From Chloroflexota bacterium (GTDB taxonomy: Bacteria; Chloroflexota; Limnocylindria; Limnocylindrales; Limnocylindraceae): a DNA stretch of 10,107 bases. This document shows positions 1 through 6,650 of this stretch, in pieces (the first letter of the stretch is position 1; each line of letters begins with the position of its first letter). The notes under the pieces were generated by a model. That model was given only the letters and a program-made list of their open reading frames with translations. It was not told the origin of the DNA and did no database searches. The position numbers were made by a program, and so were the translations under genes. The stretch lies in assembly GCA_016463555.1 (NCBI GenBank), contig JAEMRB010000031.1:1-10107 (forward strand). Reading direction: 5' to 3'.

Positions 1-1416
1 GATAGCGGACCGACGATCTTCACCCTCCCCGAGCTCTTCGATCAGCTCTGGCGCGCTGCTGGGGCGAAGCGGAGCGACGATCTCACCCTGCTCAAGGTAG
101 AACCGGCATCGCGCACCTTCTTCGCCGACGGCAGCGTGCTCGAAACGTCGAGCGACCTTGCCAAGCTCGCCGCGAGTTTCGGTGCGCTCGATCCGCGTGA
201 CGCGGCGGGGATCCCCGCCTTCATGCGCCGCGGCGAGAAGCTCTGGCGCGAACTCGACCAGACCTTCTTCCGTCAGTCGCTCAGCCCACTCAGCCTGCTG
301 GCGCCGATGTCGTGGCTTGCGGGGATTCGTCTCGATGCCGCCACGCCGTATAGCCGCCGCATCAACAGCACCTTCCACGACGAGCGCATTCGCCACGTGA
401 TGCGCTACAAGTCGATCTACCTCGGCAGCACGCCGCAGAGCGTGCCAGGCGCCTTCCTCTCGATTCCGTACATCGAGGCGAAGTTCGGCACCTGGCATCC
501 GCAGGGGGGCATGCACGAGGCGCCACTCGCCATGGAGCGGCTCGCCCGTCGCCTTGGCGTGGAGTTCCGCTACGGCACCGACGCGATCGGCAGCATCATC
601 AGCAAGAAGCGCATCAGCGCACTGCGCGTTGCCCCGCGTAGCGACACGCGCGTACTCGGCAGCGGCCCAGCGGCACCGAACCAGCCTGGTGAGGAGCGCA
701 TTGAGGCCGATGCGGTGCTCTTCAATGCCGACATCGTGCATGCCCATCGCGACCTGATCGGCGACGAGCACCTTGGCTTGTTCAGCCGCCGCCGCTTCAA
801 GCACATCACCCCGTCGTCGAGCGCCTACATCCTGCACCTGGGGGTGAAGCGCACCTTCCCCGATCTCGCCCATCACACCGTCTGGCACCCCGAGAACCCG
901 AACGAGGAGCTCGATCGCATCATTGACTCGCCCGTGCCGAGCGGCGACCCAACGCTCTACATCCAACACGTTGCCGCCACCGACCCAACCGCCAAGCTCG
1001 ACAGCCGCACCACCCTCTACGTGCTGACCCCGGTGCCGCCGCTCAAGGATCGCAGCTGGTGGGTGGAGCACCGCGACGAGTACCGCGCCGCCACGATCAA
1101 GCGCGTCTGCGAGCGCACCGGCCTGAAGCCCGAAGAGATCGAAGAGGTCGCCGATTGGACGCCGCTCGAATTCGAGAACGAGCAGCGCTGCCACGACGGC
1201 TCGATCTTTGCCCTCGCCGCGAGCTTCTTCCAGAGCGCCTACTTCCGCCCCGCGAATCGCTCCAGCGATCTCCGCAACGCCTACTTCGCCGGCGGCGGCA
1301 CGCAGCCAGGCGGCGGCATCCCGCTGGTCATGCTCTCGGGCTACATCGCCAGCCGTCAGATCCTCCGTGATCTCGGCTACACCCTGCCCCCAAGTGAGGC
1401 GGGGCACATCGCTTAG
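1..1416 (+). CDS. crtI: CrtI-type phytoene desaturase / carotenoid FAD oxidoreductase (5' end outside window)
   Basis: The frame is open from the first base, so the 471 visible residues are the C-terminal bulk of a longer protein; a GTG at 136 is internal, because the residues before it already match the family (GPTIFTLPELFDQLW near residue 3, FFADGS near 40). Enzymes of this family are FAD-dependent and desaturate or isomerise phytoene and related carotenes at the membrane. The N-terminal dinucleotide-binding GxGxxG motif is not visible. The C-terminal FAD-binding signature is clear: YFAGGGTQPGGGIPLVMLSG around residues 428-447, preceded by an FRPANRS segment typical of CrtI. A stretch near residues 205-230 (rich in Gly, Pro and Ala) looks like a loop insertion. 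Family assignment is firm. Which carotenoid reaction it catalyses (CrtI, CrtD or CrtN-like) cannot be told from this fragment. Its TAG stop overlaps the stop of the convergent next gene. Confidence 0.93.
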   Translation, partial: DSGPTIFTLPELFDQLWRAAGAKRSDDLTLLKVEPASRTFFADGSVLETSSDLAKLAASFGALDPRDAAGIPAFMRRGEKLWRELDQTFFRQSLSPLSLLAPMSWLAGIRLDAATPYSRRINSTFHDERIRHVMRYKSIYLGSTPQSVPGAFLSIPYIEAKFGTWHPQGGMHEAPLAMERLARRLGVEFRYGTDAIGSIISKKRISALRVAPRSDTRVLGSGPAAPNQPGEERIEADAVLFNADIVHAHRDLIGDEHLGLFSRRRFKHITPSSSAYILHLGVKRTFPDLAHHTVWHPENPNEELDRIIDSPVPSGDPTLYIQHVAATDPTAKLDSRTTLYVLTPVPPLKDRSWWVEHRDEYRAATIKRVCERTGLKPEEIEEVADWTPLEFENEQRCHDGSIFALAASFFQSAYFRPANRSSDLRNAYFAGGGTQPGGGIPLVMLSGYIASRQILRDLGYTLPPSEAGHIA

Positions 1417-2255
1417 CGGGGCCGGGCGCTCGCAACCTTCTCGGAGCCTGCGACCCCAAACCTGCTCAGGAGTGCCTCAAAGAGGGCGAACCCTGAGAGG
1501 AAGAGCAGCGCTGGGTTCCACGATGTCGATATCGCCCAGCCGAACAGCGCGATCGCTGTGGCCACTCTGTATCCCCAACCGATGTGCCTGAGTCGACCTC
1601 CCACGAGGCGAACCAGCGTGTTTCGCAGGAGCAGGCGATAGAGCAGGCTCGACACGAGCGCGGCGCCCAAAATGACGACCAAATTGAAGATGCCGAATCG
1701 AGTGCCGACCATCTCCACCGGTGACGTGCCGAAAAACTCTCGCTGGATCTCTGGGAGCACGACGAGGGCGTTCGCTCGATCTTCGAGGTCAAAGAACTCG
1801 ATCTCCCCAATAGCAAGTGAGTACTTGCTCTGGTTATCAGGGCTGGAAATCTTGATGGTGTAGACACCGGCCGGGGCCCGAGTGCGGTACTCCCCACCAT
1901 CCCAATAGGTGTTCTGCCCGAACGGTTCGTAGAAGGTCACCCAGTCGGCACCCACGCCTCCAATGGCGGCCATAAGCTCAGTGCCTGCAAAAATCTCGGC
2001 CGCGACATCCTTTTTGGGACTCCCATCTTCTGGAACGAGAATGCCCACGTACAGGTCGAACTCCACAGCGGAGGCAATTCGGTAGGTGTGGGGTTCGCCC
2101 ACCAGCTTTCCGAAGTACGCCTTAGAGATCTCTGGCTCGAGGACCTCCGTCGCCTCGCTATCCACCAGGACTGGCTGATGCGCAAATGCTGAGCCTGCCC
2201 CCAGGGCAAGGAGGCCCACAAGCGTTAAGGCTGCGGCAAGCTTGCGAACCTTCAT
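1413..2255 (-). CDS. Secreted, C-terminally membrane-anchored protein of unknown function
   Basis: I do not recognise a named function. The 280-residue product begins with a signal peptide (MKVRKL, then a hydrophobic run ending AFA before His26). Residues about 26-185 are polar, with alternating hydrophobic residues that suggest a beta-rich extracytoplasmic domain (FDLYVGILVP, YEPFGQNTYWDGGEY, AGVYTIKI, SKYSLAIGEIEFF). Three likely membrane helices follow at about 188-210, 224-245 and 247-267, then a basic tail. The reading frame is open further upstream to 2588, but ATG 2255 is chosen because it has an AGGAGG site five to six bases before it and starts the signal peptide; the upstream part overlaps the permease gene and reads as arginine-rich shadow. 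From memory, similar secreted proteins with YEPFG and SKYSLAIGE motifs occur in assorted uncultured bacteria and archaea, without assigned role. The gene has its own leader after the permease terminator. Confidence 0.85.
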   Translation of the reverse strand: MKVRKLAAALTLVGLLALGAGSAFAHQPVLVDSEATEVLEPEISKAYFGKLVGEPHTYRIASAVEFDLYVGILVPEDGSPKKDVAAEIFAGTELMAAIGGVGADWVTFYEPFGQNTYWDGGEYRTRAPAGVYTIKISSPDNQSKYSLAIGEIEFFDLEDRANALVVLPEIQREFFGTSPVEMVGTRFGIFNLVVILGAALVSSLLYRLLLRNTLVRLVGGRLRHIGWGYRVATAIALFGWAISTSWNPALLFLSGFALFEALLSRFGVAGSEKVASARPR

Positions 2256-2268
2256 CGCGACCTCCTCT

Positions 2269-2286
2269 GCGGGCACAGCGGCCCGC
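2269..2286 (-). promoter_or_regulatory. Hairpin directly upstream of a ribosome binding site
   Basis: A perfect 6-bp inverted repeat (GCGGGC, six-base loop, GCCCGC) ends two bases before the AGGAGG site (2262-2267) of the signal-peptide protein gene. In the transcript it would form a small GC-rich hairpin in the leader, able to influence ribosome access. The pairing is seen; the regulatory role is inferred. Confidence 0.35.
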
Positions 2287-2307
2287 TCACTACCAAACCT
2301 TACAGGG

Positions 2308-2342
2308 AAACAAAAGAGCCGACCCCCGAAGGGGCCGGCTCT
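2308..2342 (-). terminator. Intrinsic terminator of the nucleobase permease gene
   Basis: Read on the - strand, AGAGCCGGCCCC pairs with GGGGTCGGCTCT around a UUCG tetraloop closed by C-G: a 12-bp stem with a single G-U pair. It is followed by TTTGTTT. It starts about 30 bases after the permease stop codon. The other strand has no U-tract after the stem, so the terminator is directional. It should separate permease transcription from the gene at 1413-2255. Confidence 0.9.
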
Positions 2343-2371
2343 CTCTTCACCCACGAGGGCGAACGCTTGAC

Positions 2372-3775
2372 TCAGACGGCGATGATGCCGAGCTTCACCA
2401 AGAAGTACACGAGGAACGCGGCGATGGAGACCCAGAAGAGGGGCTTCACGTCGCGAGCCTTCCCTGACGTCACCTTCAAGATGGCGTAGGTAATGAAACC
2501 GACACCGATACCGTCGGTGATCGAGTACGAGAGTGGCATCACGATCAACGTTGCGAGCACTGGGAAGCCGTCGACGGCGTCCTTCCACTGCACATCGCGA
2601 ATCGCCTCAAACATGAGGTAGCCAATGATTACGAGTGCCGGTGCGGTCGCCGCAGCAGGAACGATCCCTGCGATTGGCGAGAGCAGCACGGCTGCGAGGA
2701 AGAGGAGACCGGTCACCACGCTGGTCAGACCGGTGCGGCCACCCTCCTTGATCCCTGCGGCAGACTCGATGTACGTGGTGTTGGAGGAGACGCCCAGGGC
2801 GCCACCAGTCATCGCCGCGATCGAGTCGACAAGAAGGACGCGCTTTGCACCAGGAAGTTCACCCTTGCTGTTCAAGAGTCCGGCGCGTGCGCCGAGACCG
2901 ACCATCGTGCCGGCCGTGTCGAAGAAGTCGCTCAACATGATCGAGAAGACGGCGAGGGCAACCGCAAGGAAGCCTGCACCGCTCGACCAGACGGTGAACA
3001 TTGAGCCGAAGGCCTGACCGATGCCAACAAAGTTGGATGCATCAAGCGGGCTGATGAAGCTGGTTGGGATCGTGCTGACCCCAAGCGCAAGTGCGACAGC
3101 CGTGCCGACACCAATAGAGATCAAGATGCCGCCCGGTCGGCGGATCAGTGCGAGTGCGGTCAGAAGGCCAGCGCCGAAGATTGCCAGCTGCGGAAGATCC
3201 GCCCGTGGAATCTCGGTGCCGCCGAAGCCGATGCCCGAGAAGAGTCCGAGTGGCACGGTGCCAGCGAATGACTTCACGACAACGTTGGCCTCAAAGAGAC
3301 CGATCAAGAGCAGGAAGAGTCCGATGCCGACGGCAATCGCACGCTTCAGGTTGAGTGGGATCGCCTCAAGGAGCGCCTTGCGAAGTCCGGTGAGCATCAA
3401 GATCGTAATAAAGATGCCCTCCCAGACGATCACGGCCATCGCCTCGGACCACGTGAGCCCAAGACCAAGGATCAACTGGAATGCGACGACCGCATTCAGC
3501 CCCATCCCTGCGGCCACGGCGAACGGGTAGTTCGACACCACGCCCATGAGAATGGTGAGCAGGCCGGCACCGAGCGCGGTGACGGCGAAGATCGCTTCAG
3601 CGCTTGGTGCGCCCGCAGCGCCGATCGCGCCGCCTGCGGCGCCCGCGCCGACGTAGTTCGCGTTCACGAAGATGATGTACGCCATCACCAAGAAGGTGGT
3701 GGCACCGGCGCGGACTTCCGTCCCGACCGTGGTCCCACGCTTCTTGAGCTCGAAGTACGAGGCAATGCTTGCCAT
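2372..3775 (-). CDS. AzgA-type NCS2 nucleobase (adenine/guanine/hypoxanthine) permease
   Basis: An integral membrane protein of 467 residues, the usual length for the AzgA branch of the NCS2 family, which imports purine bases by proton symport. The N-terminus (FELKKRGTTVGTEVRAG, then TTFLVMAYIIFVN at about 26-38) is the family hallmark. Other signatures are GMGLNA (90-95), SDFFDTAGTMVG (282-293) and SNTTYIESAAG (331-341), the last being the conserved substrate and transport region. About 12-14 hydrophobic segments span the rest. ATG 3775 is chosen over an upstream start because GGGGAGG lies about five bases before it and the family N-terminus begins here. It is a single-gene unit: a gap with several dyads lies upstream and a strong terminator downstream. 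The family is certain; the exact base transported (guanine/hypoxanthine or adenine) is not resolved by the sequence. Confidence 0.95.
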   Translation of the reverse strand: MASIASYFELKKRGTTVGTEVRAGATTFLVMAYIIFVNANYVGAGAAGGAIGAAGAPSAEAIFAVTALGAGLLTILMGVVSNYPFAVAAGMGLNAVVAFQLILGLGLTWSEAMAVIVWEGIFITILMLTGLRKALLEAIPLNLKRAIAVGIGLFLLLIGLFEANVVVKSFAGTVPLGLFSGIGFGGTEIPRADLPQLAIFGAGLLTALALIRRPGGILISIGVGTAVALALGVSTIPTSFISPLDASNFVGIGQAFGSMFTVWSSGAGFLAVALAVFSIMLSDFFDTAGTMVGLGARAGLLNSKGELPGAKRVLLVDSIAAMTGGALGVSSNTTYIESAAGIKEGGRTGLTSVVTGLLFLAAVLLSPIAGIVPAAATAPALVIIGYLMFEAIRDVQWKDAVDGFPVLATLIVMPLSYSITDGIGVGFITYAILKVTSGKARDVKPLFWVSIAAFLVYFLVKLGIIAV

Positions 3776-3800
3776 GGTTTCCTCCCCTAGGCCGAATGGA

Positions 3801-3814
3801 CGGTCGGCCGACCG
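3801..3814. repeat. Perfect 14-bp palindrome in the permease leader
   Basis: CGGTCGGCCGACCG is its own reverse complement. It lies about 13 bases upstream of the GGGGAGG site of the permease gene. It could be an operator for a dimeric regulator or, in RNA, a 5-bp hairpin with a GGCC loop. A chance GC-rich palindrome is possible. Confidence 0.4.
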
Positions 3815-3852
3815 GAACCCCACCTCCGGACAGCCTCCGCGCTGCCTGGAGC

Positions 3853-3868
3853 GGTCACCTGCGTGACC
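3853..3868. repeat. Dyad GGTCAC-CTGC-GTGACC upstream of the permease
   Basis: A 6-bp perfect inverted repeat with a 4-base spacer, 78 bases before the permease start. Its form suits an operator or a small leader hairpin. I see no convincing -35/-10 pair in the gap to anchor it. A shorter dyad, GTGCA-GA-TGCAC, lies at 3958-3969. The rest of 3776-4007 shows no gene. Confidence 0.3.
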
Positions 3869-4007
3869 AGCGGCGTGTCGTGCTCAACCTACGGCACAGC
3901 GCAGGGCTGCAGACCCCCAAAACTGGGCAAAATGACACGATCTTGGGAGTTCTTTTCGTGCAGATGCACAAGATGGGGGTGGGAGAGGCACAACGGTGAG
4001 GGTGAGC

Positions 4008-4084
4008 TGGCGGCCCCGGCAGGAGTCGAACCTGCGACCAACTGCTTAGAAGGCAGCTGCTCTAATCCACTGAGCTACGGGGCC
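4008..4084 (-). tRNA. trnR: tRNA-Arg (anticodon TCT)
   Basis: On the - strand the sequence folds into a complete cloverleaf: acceptor GGCCCCG/CGGGGCC, D-stem GCTC/GAGC, anticodon stem GCTGC/GCAGT (one G-U pair) with loop CTTCTAA, a 5-base variable loop, and T-stem GCAGG/CCTGC with loop TTCGACT. Anticodon TCT reads AGA (and possibly AGG) arginine codons. The mature body is 74 bases (4011-4084) with discriminator G, and CCA is encoded at 4010-4008. AGA is a rare codon in a GC-rich genome like this one. It diverges from the small gene at 4106. Confidence 0.97.
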
Positions 4085-4093
4085 AGCTTCCCG

Positions 4094-4100
4094 TAGGATA
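4094..4100. promoter_or_regulatory. Possible shared divergent -10 element (TAGGATA)
   Basis: On the + strand TAGGAT ends six bases before the ATG at 4106. On the - strand the same bases give TATCCT, ten bases before the tRNA 5' end. Both fit the TAnnnT form of a -10 hexamer at the right distance for their gene. No good -35 is visible on either side. AGGA inside the same element could instead be a ribosome binding site seven bases before the ATG. Confidence 0.3.
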
Positions 4101-4105
4101 GAGGT

Positions 4106-4333
4106 ATGAAGGCCCTTTATGACGGAACCGAGCTGGCATCGATGGACCCCCTGGTCCTGATGAAGAACCTCGACCACACCCGCATGACCTCGCGCCGCCT
4201 CTCCTACATCCTGCAGCAGCAGGTGCACCTCTACACCCCCGAGGCGAACAAGCTCCGCGACGAGATCGACCTCTACGTCGAGGCAGAGCATCAAATCGAG
4301 GGCGAGATGGCCCGGCGGAAGATCCGCGCCTAA
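4106..4333 (+). CDS. Small helical protein of unknown function (75 aa)
   Basis: I do not recognise the family. The frame uses GC-rich third positions throughout like the neighbouring genes, which supports real coding. The product is soluble, has no signal peptide or membrane segment, and is rich in charged and leucine residues. Two amphipathic stretches (about residues 15-43, and 48-73, which contains ANKLRDEIDLYVEAEHQIEGE) suggest a helical hairpin or short coiled coil. The 3' end is basic (ARRKIRA). ATG 4106 is the only plausible start. There is AGGA at spacing seven, and a GAGG too close to act, so translation may be from a short or absent leader. The tRNA-Arg gene diverges 21 bases away, and the lipoprotein gene follows 38 bases downstream on the same strand, so the two could be co-transcribed. 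Confidence 0.8.
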   Translation: MKALYDGTELASMDPLVLMKNLDHTRMTSRRLSYILQQQVHLYTPEANKLRDEIDLYVEAEHQIEGEMARRKIRA

Positions 4334-4371
4334 GGCTATTAGGGCGGGAAATGATGATCGGAGGGTTTGAC

Positions 4372-4878
4372 ATGCAAAAGCGTCGCCACATCAGCGGAGT
4401 ATTCGCTCTCCTCGCTGCCATCGTGCTCATTGCGGGATGCGCAGGCACCGACAAGAACGGCGTGCCGCTTGCCCCGACCGCACCTGGATTCGGAGAGACA
4501 GTTGGGGCAGTCTCTTGTGACTCGGGTGGGCACGATGCCGCGTTCCACCTGCATACGCAACTCGCCGTCTATCTACCCGACGGCACCAGTGCCGGTGTTC
4601 CACCAGATATCGGCGTCGGAACCGGCTGCATGTACTGGCTGCATACCCATGCTGAGACGGGGGAGTTGCACGTTGAGGCTCCCGCCGCAACGGCCGCTAC
4701 CCTTGCCGACTTCCTGGAGATCTGGCGACGTTCCACCAATCCAACGATTCCAGATGCCGTGAACGCTGGGCTCGCCGAGGTGAAGGTTCTAGGCGAGGTC
4801 GTCAGCGACCCAGCGAGCATCGAGCTCACCGATGGACTCGGGATTGAGATCATCCTCTCAGAGTTCCCAACGCGTTAA
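4372..4878 (+). CDS. Lipoprotein with a histidine cluster, possible metal-binding, function unknown
   Basis: The 168-residue product starts with a lipoprotein signal (MQKRRH, hydrophobic core, lipobox LIAGC with Cys23), so it should be lipid-anchored outside the membrane. After a short linker comes a compact domain with His54, HLH at 59-61, then VPPDIGVG, Cys86, WLHTH at 89-93 and LHVEAP at 99-104, followed by a DFLEIW segment. Cys49 and Cys86 could form a disulfide. From memory, the pattern H-x-H ... C-x-y-W-L-H-T-H ... H-x-E occurs in a family of secreted proteins from Chloroflexota, actinobacteria and archaea without a settled function. The spaced histidines suggest metal binding, but this is inference. 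ATG 4372 is preferred over ATG 4351 because GGAGGG lies six bases before it and it begins the signal peptide. It converges with the ABC operon 14 bases downstream. Confidence 0.88.
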   Translation: MQKRRHISGVFALLAAIVLIAGCAGTDKNGVPLAPTAPGFGETVGAVSCDSGGHDAAFHLHTQLAVYLPDGTSAGVPPDIGVGTGCMYWLHTHAETGELHVEAPAATAATLADFLEIWRRSTNPTIPDAVNAGLAEVKVLGEVVSDPASIELTDGLGIEIILSEFPTR

Positions 4879-4892
4879 CACTAGCTCGTCGC

Positions 4893-5696
4893 TTAACGAC
4901 CCCCTCGCGTGATCTCTCCCCCGCCGATGCGCTGCGCGATCCACACAGGAACGACAGAGACGAGCACCAGTAGGAGCGCGACCACATTCACCACTGGGAG
5001 CTGGTAGGAGCGCTGCAACTCGCTAAAGACCCACACCGGTAAGGTGCGCGCACCTGGACCCGCCGCGAAGAGCGTCACGATCACCTCGTCAAACGAGAGG
5101 GCAAAGGCGAGGAGGCCGCCCGAGAGGAGCGCCGTCCGCATTCCTGGAAGCGTGATCCGCCGGAAGGTCATCCACGAGTCTGCGCCAAGGTCCGCTGAAG
5201 CCTCCTCGGGGCTGCGCGGGAGGCGACGCAGGCGCGCAACGACATTGTTGTAGGCGACGACCACGCAGAAGGTTGCGTGTGCGATGACGATCGTGTGTAG
5301 TCCAAGATCGACCCCGAACAACTTGAAACTGCTCTGCAGTGAAATGCCTGTCACAACGCCTGGGAGCGCAATCGGGAGGACAAAGAGGAACGAGATTGCA
5401 CTCTTGCCAAAGAACTCGTAACGCTGCATAGCGAGCGCTGCGAGGGTTCCAAGGATCAGTGCGAGCACGGTGGAGATTGAGGCAACGATGAGTGAATTCA
5501 TCAGCGCGTCGCGAATTTCCTCGCTCCCCGCCGCTTCACCGAACCAGTTCACTGTGAAGCCACTCGGCGGCCAACCGCCGAGAGGGCTTGCGTTAAAGGC
5601 GTAGACGGCAAGGATCACCAGCGGCAGATAGATGAAGAGCATCACGGCGCCGGTGAAGAGGCGCAGGACTGTGCGCAGGAGTGGCGACTCAACCAT
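4893..5696 (-). CDS. potC: ABC transporter permease, PotC/YdcV type
   Basis: The second inner-membrane subunit of a spermidine/putrescine-class importer, 267 residues, typical for PotC-like proteins. It has about six hydrophobic segments, starting at residues 13-35. The cytoplasmic EAA coupling loop that docks on the ATPase is clear at about 165-184 (EEASADLGADSWMTFRRITLP), followed by the usual LLSGGLLAFALSFDEV. The start ATG overlaps the stop of the preceding permease gene (TGATG), which implies translational coupling; no strong ribosome site of its own is visible. It is the last gene of the operon and ends 14 bases from the convergent lipoprotein gene. I see no U-tract terminator there, only a 6-bp repeat (CGTTAA at 4873-4878, TTAACG at 4893-4898) containing both stop codons. 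Subunit role is firm; substrate is inferred from family. Confidence 0.93.
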   Translation of the reverse strand: MVESPLLRTVLRLFTGAVMLFIYLPLVILAVYAFNASPLGGWPPSGFTVNWFGEAAGSEEIRDALMNSLIVASISTVLALILGTLAALAMQRYEFFGKSAISFLFVLPIALPGVVTGISLQSSFKLFGVDLGLHTIVIAHATFCVVVAYNNVVARLRRLPRSPEEASADLGADSWMTFRRITLPGMRTALLSGGLLAFALSFDEVIVTLFAAGPGARTLPVWVFSELQRSYQLPVVNVVALLLVLVSVVPVWIAQRIGGGEITRGGR

Positions 5697-6559
5697 CAGA
5701 GCGACTCAAAGGCGCCGAGACGGCGCGCAAAGTAGAGGTACGCGATCATCACCCCGATCGGCACGAAGGAGTAGGCGGCGGCAACGGGGAAGCTGCCGAG
5801 TGCCGAGTTGTCGTAGATCACGTTCCCGATGAACTTCGCATCCGAGACGAGGTCAGGGACGATGTAATCGCCGATGCTCAGCGAGAAGGTGAAGATGGAT
5901 CCCGCGGCAAGGGCTGGAATCAGCTGAGGGAAGATCACACGTCGGAAGGTCATCCACCCGCGTCCGCCGAGGTCCGCTGAGGCCTCCAGGAGAGAGTTCG
6001 GGATCCGCTCGATCCCCGCGTAGACCGGGAGGATCATGTACGGAAGCCAGAGGTAGGTCAGCACCAGCCAGGTATTGACGATTTCGGTCAATCCAGGGCC
6101 CTCCAGCCCGAAGGGTGAGAGGAGCCAGCCGAGTAGGCCATTGGACTGGAGAATCGTGCGCCACGCATAAATCTTCACCAGATATGAAGCCCAAAGGGGC
6201 ATTGTGACGGCGACCAGGAGCAGGGCGCGCGCCCTCGGGGAGGCGATGCGCGCCATGTAGTAGGCCACGGGGAGTGCGATCAAGGCTGCGGTGATCGTGA
6301 CCAGTATCGCGATGCCGATCGTCCGCAAGGCGATCGTGAGATAGACAGAGTTGCTGAGGATCTGCGCAAAGGCGTCGAGCGTCCAGTTAAAGGGCTCGAC
6401 CTTCCCGGTAAACGAATCCTTCGACCAGAAGGCGTGCATCAAAAGGATCAGCAGCGAGCCCAGATACACGATGCTGATCCAACCGAGTGGGCCAGCGAGA
6501 AGAGCTCGCAGCGTGGCGCGGGGGTGTCGATTGAACCAGCCCGTGATTCGCCGAATCAT
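5696..6559 (-). CDS. potB: ABC transporter permease, PotB/YdcU type
   Basis: First inner-membrane subunit of the importer, 287 residues. A cytoplasmic N-terminus (basic, residues 1-20) precedes the first membrane helix at about 24-45, and about six helices are present in all. The EAA coupling loop lies at about 192-210 (LEASADLGGRGWMTFRRV, then IFP), followed by SIFTFSLSIGDYIVPDLV, a segment typical of PotB-like subunits. It pairs with the PotC-type subunit to form the channel. The ATG at 6559 has only a weak upstream ribosome site, in contrast to the binding-protein gene. It lies 91 bases after that gene, with a strong hairpin between them, so it is probably expressed by read-through at a lower level. 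Confidence 0.93.
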   Translation of the reverse strand: MIRRITGWFNRHPRATLRALLAGPLGWISIVYLGSLLILLMHAFWSKDSFTGKVEPFNWTLDAFAQILSNSVYLTIALRTIGIAILVTITAALIALPVAYYMARIASPRARALLLVAVTMPLWASYLVKIYAWRTILQSNGLLGWLLSPFGLEGPGLTEIVNTWLVLTYLWLPYMILPVYAGIERIPNSLLEASADLGGRGWMTFRRVIFPQLIPALAAGSIFTFSLSIGDYIVPDLVSDAKFIGNVIYDNSALGSFPVAAAYSFVPIGVMIAYLYFARRLGAFESL

Positions 6560-6589
6560 CGGTGGGAAATCCGGAAGAGGCTAGGGCGA

Positions 6590-6621
6590 GGCCCCCTGAG
6601 ATTCATCATCTGCAGGGGGCC
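6590..6621 (-). promoter_or_regulatory. Intercistronic hairpin between binding protein and permease genes
   Basis: GGCCCCCTG (6590-6598) pairs perfectly with CAGGGGGCC (6613-6621). The stem continues through a one-base bulge with AGAT/ATCT and closes on a 5-base loop, giving 13 base pairs. On the transcribed strand the next bases are TCGCCCTAGC, not a U-tract, so it is not a standard terminator. Hairpins at this place in import operons are known to protect the upstream message from 3' decay or to weaken read-through, so that binding protein exceeds permease. That role here is inferred. Confidence 0.7.
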
Positions 6622-6650
6622 CCGTCCAGTTTCAGCTTCTGCTACGAGGC

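Noticed and set aside
1059..1370. Arginine-rich alternative-frame ORFs inside the desaturase gene (also within the epimerase, ATPase and permease genes)
   Set aside because: They are typical long shadow frames of GC-rich coding DNA, rich in Arg, Ala, Pro and Ser, with no ribosome sites or motifs.
1385..1406. TGCCCC/GGGGCA hairpin near the 3' end of the desaturase as a terminator
   Set aside because: It lies inside the coding region, has a 10-base loop and is not followed by U residues on either strand.
2256..2588. Longer N-terminus for the signal-peptide protein
   Set aside because: The added 111 residues are arginine-rich shadow of the permease gene, cross its terminator, and would bury the signal peptide; the strong ribosome site is at 2262-2267.
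3776..4007. Purine or other known riboswitch before the nucleobase permease
   Set aside because: I read the - strand leader for the conserved junction sequences of purine and guanidine riboswitches and found none. A covariance-model search would be decisive.
4873..4898. CGTTAA/TTAACG inverted repeat spanning both stop codons as a bidirectional terminator
   Set aside because: Only six weak base pairs, a 14-base loop and no U-tract on either side; it mostly arises from two facing TAA stops.
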